From Morella rubra (Eukaryota > Streptophyta > Magnoliopsida > Fagales > Myricaceae), in contig CM025853.1 in the NCBI GenBank assembly GCA_003952965.2, forward strand, positions 4,156,802-4,220,801: a stretch of 64,000 nucleotides of DNA, in the 5' to 3' direction. The notes under the pieces were generated by a model. It saw only the letters and a program-made list of their open reading frames with translations. It was not told where the DNA came from and did no database searches. This document shows positions 60,201-64,000 of the stretch, one piece after another. Positions within the stretch are counted from its first letter, which is position 1. Each line of letters begins with the position of its first letter. The position numbers were made by a program, and so were the translations under genes.

Positions 60201-61531
60201 TCAACAGTTGGCTGCTGACTCGTAGCCTAATAAAGATTTATGCTATGTTTGGTTTGGTTTTGAAAATATTTTTCTGTGTAATGAATAAAATAAATTTTTT
60301 TTTTTTTTTGTTGGAGGAAAAAGTTTTAAAAGTTGTTAGAATTTGTAAAAGTTGTTAGAGATTGTAAAAAGTTATTGAAATTTGTAAAAAGTATTAGAAT
60401 CGATGAAAAAGTGATTGTGAAAAATTTTTGAAATTTTTTTGAGAATTAGCCGAACATAGTCTTAGTTTTGCTGGTTCGCTTACTATGACCGAAGAATTTC
60501 GAAATTGATAATTATGTCATCTAAACAAGTTCCGACATACAGGAACTCTCCTATTCAGGGAGTAGATTGTGTGAAATATAGGCCCTCCTAAAAGCCATTT
60601 GCCACATATACCTGTCCAGGTAAGTACGCATAGAAAGTACAGAAAGAATCGTCCAGACTCTAGACCGTGAAGCCAGTAAAAGGGATTATTATCCAACACA
60701 AATAACAGAGCTAGTGGGTGGCGTGGGGGAGTTATTTTCTTCTTCTTTGGCAAAGAAAGAGATGGGAGTGTTTCAGTTATTTTTCTTAAATAATTCCCCC
60801 CTCAGAGTACGTTGTCTGGATAATCGAGCATATCTGCAATTACAGGTAGGCAACTCTACTATGTTACTGTAGAAAGATATTACTAGCTTACATTAGAATG
60901 GCCTTTCTCTGCATTTTCAGAGGGGAGTTCTATTATCTGGACGGGATAATCCTTGCACCATCTTAGGCATTCTCATACCGTGTGCGTGTGTGGGTGGGGG
61001 TGTGTGTGCGTGTGTGCGCGAGCGCGAGAGAGAGAGAGAGAAGACAAGGGGGGTGTATGGAAAGCGAGGAGAGACCTGAAGCTCGGTGGTAACAGGGTAC
61101 TCGTCCATGTCAGCGAAGTTCTTGTTGATTGAGGCCATGATGAGCTGATCACACTCGGGCTCCATCCAAGTAGTCACAAATGACGCTAAGTTCAGCCTTG
61201 GTCTGCCATCAAGCATCAGCTCGTCGTTTATTATCTGATACGCAGCTTCTTTGGGTATGGGCTTCTCCGGCATCTTAAACCTGCAAAAAAAAAAAAAAAA
61301 AACCCGTTCCTGGCTTATTATACATGTTTGTTTCTTTGACCATCTAACCGAACCCCTCAACGCTTTCGTTTTCCTATGCATATTCCCGAGAACCAAACTG
61401 AAAGAGAGAGAGAGAGAGACCAAAACCAAAAACAGAGCAACTTACTTGGGAAGGGGTACATGCGCATATCTGGAAGCAAAAGGACACAGCAAATGCTCTT
61501 CAGCGTCCGGTGTCGTCGTTGTGATCACCAT
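57202..61531 (-). CDS. GAD: glutamate decarboxylase, complete copy (GAD-A)
   Basis: This PLP enzyme turns L-glutamate into GABA and CO2 in the cytosol. It has 502 residues, the usual plant length. Exons (minus): 61531-61446, 61280-61076, 59720-59520, 59054-58586, 58443-58391 and 57696-57202. The family core [23 protein letters not shown] begins exon 2. [14 protein letters not shown] and [17 protein letters not shown] follow. HVDAATGGF holds the Asp (about 244) that contacts the PLP ring nitrogen. [10 protein letters not shown] holds the PLP lysine (about 277). The N-terminus ([13 protein letters not shown]) is divergent, but FASRY is kept. The C-terminal tail, which in plant GADs binds Ca2+/calmodulin through a Trp-containing helix, here reads [17 protein letters not shown], with Arg where Trp is expected. 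A tandem paralogue lies 1.36 kb upstream. Confidence 0.92.
60243..60459. mobile_element. MITE-like element in a GAD intron
   Basis: It begins CTATGTTTGGTTTGG and ends TTAGCCGAACATAG, an imperfect terminal inverted repeat of the Harbinger style. The interior is AT-rich with AAAAGTTGTTAGA and AAAAAGTTATTGAAATT repeats. The target duplication is unclear. It lies in the 1.36-kb second intron of GAD-A. Confidence 0.5.
60979..61042. repeat. (GT)n-(GA)n microsatellite next to a splice site
   Basis: This compound GTGTGCG / GAGAGA tract ends 34 bases from the donor of GAD-A exon 2 (61075), within the intron. Confidence 0.85.
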
Positions 61532-62888
61532 TGCTTTTCTTTTCGTTCTCAAACAGACACAGACGCTTCAGAACATGGATGACACCGTAACAGAACAAGG
61601 TAATTCTTTTGCTTCTTTGGAGTTGGCTAGAGAAATGAGAGACTACGTTTTCCTCCTCCTGAACAAGGCAAAACAGGAAGGCAGGGACACGTACCATTGA
61701 CCCGCGAGGACACGTAATATTCACCGCACCGCGCGACGTCCCGTAAGGACACGTAAGTCGTAAACCAAAGGTCGTAGCAACGTTGATAAAATTACCGTTT
61801 ACCCCAATCATCTCCGCAGATGAATTGCTAAAACTTCAAATTAGCAGTCTCAATTTCCAATTGACCAACATTTATGTTTTTTCACTTGAGGCAAGAAGGC
61901 TACCACAATATGGGATCGTAGTGATGATGCCAAAAAAATCTGGCTAAATCCATTGAGTAATGTACTGCCTTCAAGTTCTAGATAGGTGAACTTGCAAGAC
62001 GAGAGAGAACGTAGCTTCCCCTTTTAATCAGCCGATGCTAAAATCGGTATTTAGTGAAAAAATGAAATCAAGAGTGTGTTAGGTGGGTTAAAAACTTTGT
62101 ACCCATCATCACATAATAAAATTAAGAATGTCGGATTATTGCATCGTTATTTTTTTAAAAATCAATTGGTGGGAGCTGCCCTCGAGTCTTTTATGATATT
62201 CGAACATCGCACTCAATATGTCTGTCTCTTTTAAAAACAGTCAGCACGACACTGTGGAATTCCAAGAATAAAGAAAAAGTTACAGAAAGAATTAATAGAG
62301 CTAAAAATCTGATGACTCGAAACCCATCTAGACTGGGTGCTAATGGATCTTTCGACATATTTCAAAGAGAGAGTGCTATAGATAATGCTCAATGAGCACA
62401 CTAATGACGCCTTCTGGCGAAAAATAACATCTTGGAACCCACGCTGAGAAGGTCCCAAGCGTTGTCCTCGCTTCTCCTTGTTGTGGGGGCAATTAGTTGC
62501 GGCAAGGAGAAGTAGACTCTCGGACATACCTTTAGTTACGACACAAAAAGCAGACCCCAATAACAGAACTCCATGTATATCACAAGAAAGGGCAACTGAG
62601 GACACTTTCCTTCGCATGGTTTTGGAAGAACACTTTCCTTTGACGAGATTGAGCTGTGCCTTATCTTGTTATCCTTCAATCTAAGACAGCAGACCCTTTT
62701 GGAAACCAACCAAAGTAAGCTGTTAACAGTTATAGTGGAGCAACTACTTTCTGCAATTTATCTGTACGACAGATTTTATTGTGACAACCATACATGCAAA
62801 TTCAAACAAGAAACACCATATTTCAAAGTACTCGAGAAAAAGCAAATGCTAAGATTATTAGAAAGAAGAGAAGAGAGGCTTCAGATGA
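61532..62888. other. spacer between tandem GAD genes
   Basis: It contains the promoter and leader of GAD-A and the 3' flank of GAD-B. I see no other gene, and no TATA box stands out. Confidence 0.5.
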
Positions 62889-63380
62889 CTAGCAAACTCC
62901 AGCTCTCTTGCTTCTCACAAGTTCCTTCCAGTGGGTGATTACCTCCTCCTCAATCTCTCTTTCACTCTTTTTGACATGAGTTGCGCCACCAGCATGTTGT
63001 GTCTCATCAACTGCAGCTGTGATGTGAGCAGCTTCGGCAACGATACGGCTTGGACGTGACTCCACCTCGTACAAAACTTTCAAAATGTCTCCCACGAGTC
63101 TCTCAGCCAGGGTTCGGCTGAAATCCTCTCTGATCACTATACGAAGGACAGCAATGTGCTCGGCATCAGCTGGCATGGTGTAAGCCGGAACAATCCACCC
63201 GAATCTTCTCAGACTCTCTGATACTTCAAACACGGTGTGCTTGCTACTGTCTTTCAGAGAGAAGGCTACCAGCGGCACTCCAACATCCTTGGAGACAATG
63301 TCAAATCGCCCTGTTTTCTCTAATCCTTCTTTCAGCACTCTTGCATTGTCCATACAGTTCTCCATGATGTTCTTGTAACC
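62889..63380 (-). CDS. GAD: glutamate decarboxylase, last exon only (GAD-B, runs off window)
   Basis: This is the final exon (164 codons with stop) of a second GAD, starting after the acceptor TAAAG at 63381 with [13 protein letters not shown]. It is closely similar to exon 6 of GAD-A (57696-57202), and the likeness continues into the intron (GGAACCTGCCCAAAG at 63826 and 58108). The tail reads [27 protein letters not shown] (split here as [19 protein letters not shown]). It keeps the tryptophan and basic residues expected of a calmodulin-binding helix. The upstream exons should lie just right of 64000, since the matching exon 5 of GAD-A is about 695 bases from exon 6. Confidence 0.9.
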   Translation of the reverse strand, partial: GYKNIMENCMDNARVLKEGLEKTGRFDIVSKDVGVPLVAFSLKDSSKHTVFEVSESLRRFGWIVPAYTMPADAEHIAVLRIVIREDFSRTLAERLVGDILKVLYEVESRPSRIVAEAAHITAAVDETQHAGGATHVKKSEREIEEEVITHWKELVRSKRAGVC

Positions 63381-64000
63381 CTTTACCCATACAAGATCAC
63401 CACAAAAATTTCAGAATGATACGTAGGACCTTATCAGATTTCCTAAAAAGGTAATCTCAACTATTTCCAGAAGATCTATTTCAGATATTTGAGTTGCCTC
63501 TAGAAATGTTGTTTAGGGAATCACTTCTGCCATCATCTTTATCTTTTAACTGAATTCAAGTCACTGTAGTTTACCAATTCTAAGTGAACAACACATGAAA
63601 ATTTGATGTACCGAAGACCATCAAAGAATGCTGAAGCCTCCTTCGGCACAGATGGAATCATAAAATGTCTTTTGACATTAGGACTCATGACATGCAGTTC
63701 TTTACAACGTTAAAACTCTTTCCCTGACCTATGTTAATGGCTCTAACTTCTTTACACATTCAACCTGGTTTATAAAGGTATAGATATTGGATAACTAGGC
63801 AATTCATGCTTCGTGGGGGCATTGGAACCTGCCCAAAGGGATTCTTCCCAACAGTTCCTCAGCAACCCTGTGTTAACTTAACCTGTTATTCCAAAGGTGA
63901 CTTTTATAGAAAATATTTTTCAACATATTATGAATTAGGCATATGCTTAGAGCAATTTTCATTCCCAGCATTGTGTCTTTCCTATTATAAATGGGACATG
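63381..64000 (-). other. intron of GAD-B
   Basis: This is intronic DNA similar in places to the last intron of GAD-A (57697-58390). Exon 5 is not reached before the window ends. Confidence 0.7.

Overview
This window is nuclear DNA from a flowering plant, most likely a eudicot. The evidence is AT-rich intergenic DNA, many GT-AG introns, plant-type L1 LINEs and MITEs, an R2R3-MYB of the MYB52/54 clade, an intronless P-type PPR gene, and plant glutamate decarboxylases with a calmodulin-binding tail. The species cannot be told from the sequence. Gene models were built by eye from splice sites, reading-frame continuity and family knowledge, and none has been checked by alignment.

Layout. 1-4048: the 3' part of a decayed L1 LINE. 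4332-8612 (+): the last three exons of NRDE2, with a reverse LINE fragment in the intron. 9806-12215, 14569-17001 and 20415-23019 (all -): three tandem seven-exon genes for secreted malectin-like/LRR proteins. They keep the GDPC motif but have no kinase, and each ends in a proline-rich linker and a hydrophobic tail that looks like a GPI signal. A roughly 30-bp relic at 19289 suggests a lost fourth copy. 23517-24014: two MITEs with clear target duplications. 25129-28612 (-): a small WIYLD-domain protein without a SET domain. 28613-34355: gene-poor, with nested MITEs, a CACTA-type element inside an older inverted-repeat element, and a near-perfect 62-65 bp hairpin within a duplicated, partly inverted segment. 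34356-35401 (-): R2R3-MYB. 35402-43245: mostly featureless.

43246-49093 (-): a 13-exon gene for DNA polymerase epsilon subunit 2 (DPB2/POLE2). One of its introns reads as a U12-type AT-AC intron, a second looks like a U12-type GT-AG intron, and its N-terminus is out of frame with the expected start. 50668-51990: two LINE 3' fragments placed head to head. 54052-55764 (-): PPR gene. 56930-63380 (-): a glutamate decarboxylase cluster made of an orphan C-terminal fragment, one complete six-exon gene, and the last exon of a second gene that runs off the right edge.

The genes do not form a pathway. They are ordinary housekeeping genes (NRDE2, DPB2, PPR) and regulators (MYB, WIYLD) interspersed with two local tandem families (malectin-LRR and GAD) that have diverged by small changes. 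The most notable observations are the minor-spliceosome introns and displaced start of DPB2, the kinase-less receptor-like trio, the GAD tail variants and the hairpin/flip structure at 33.1-33.8 kb.
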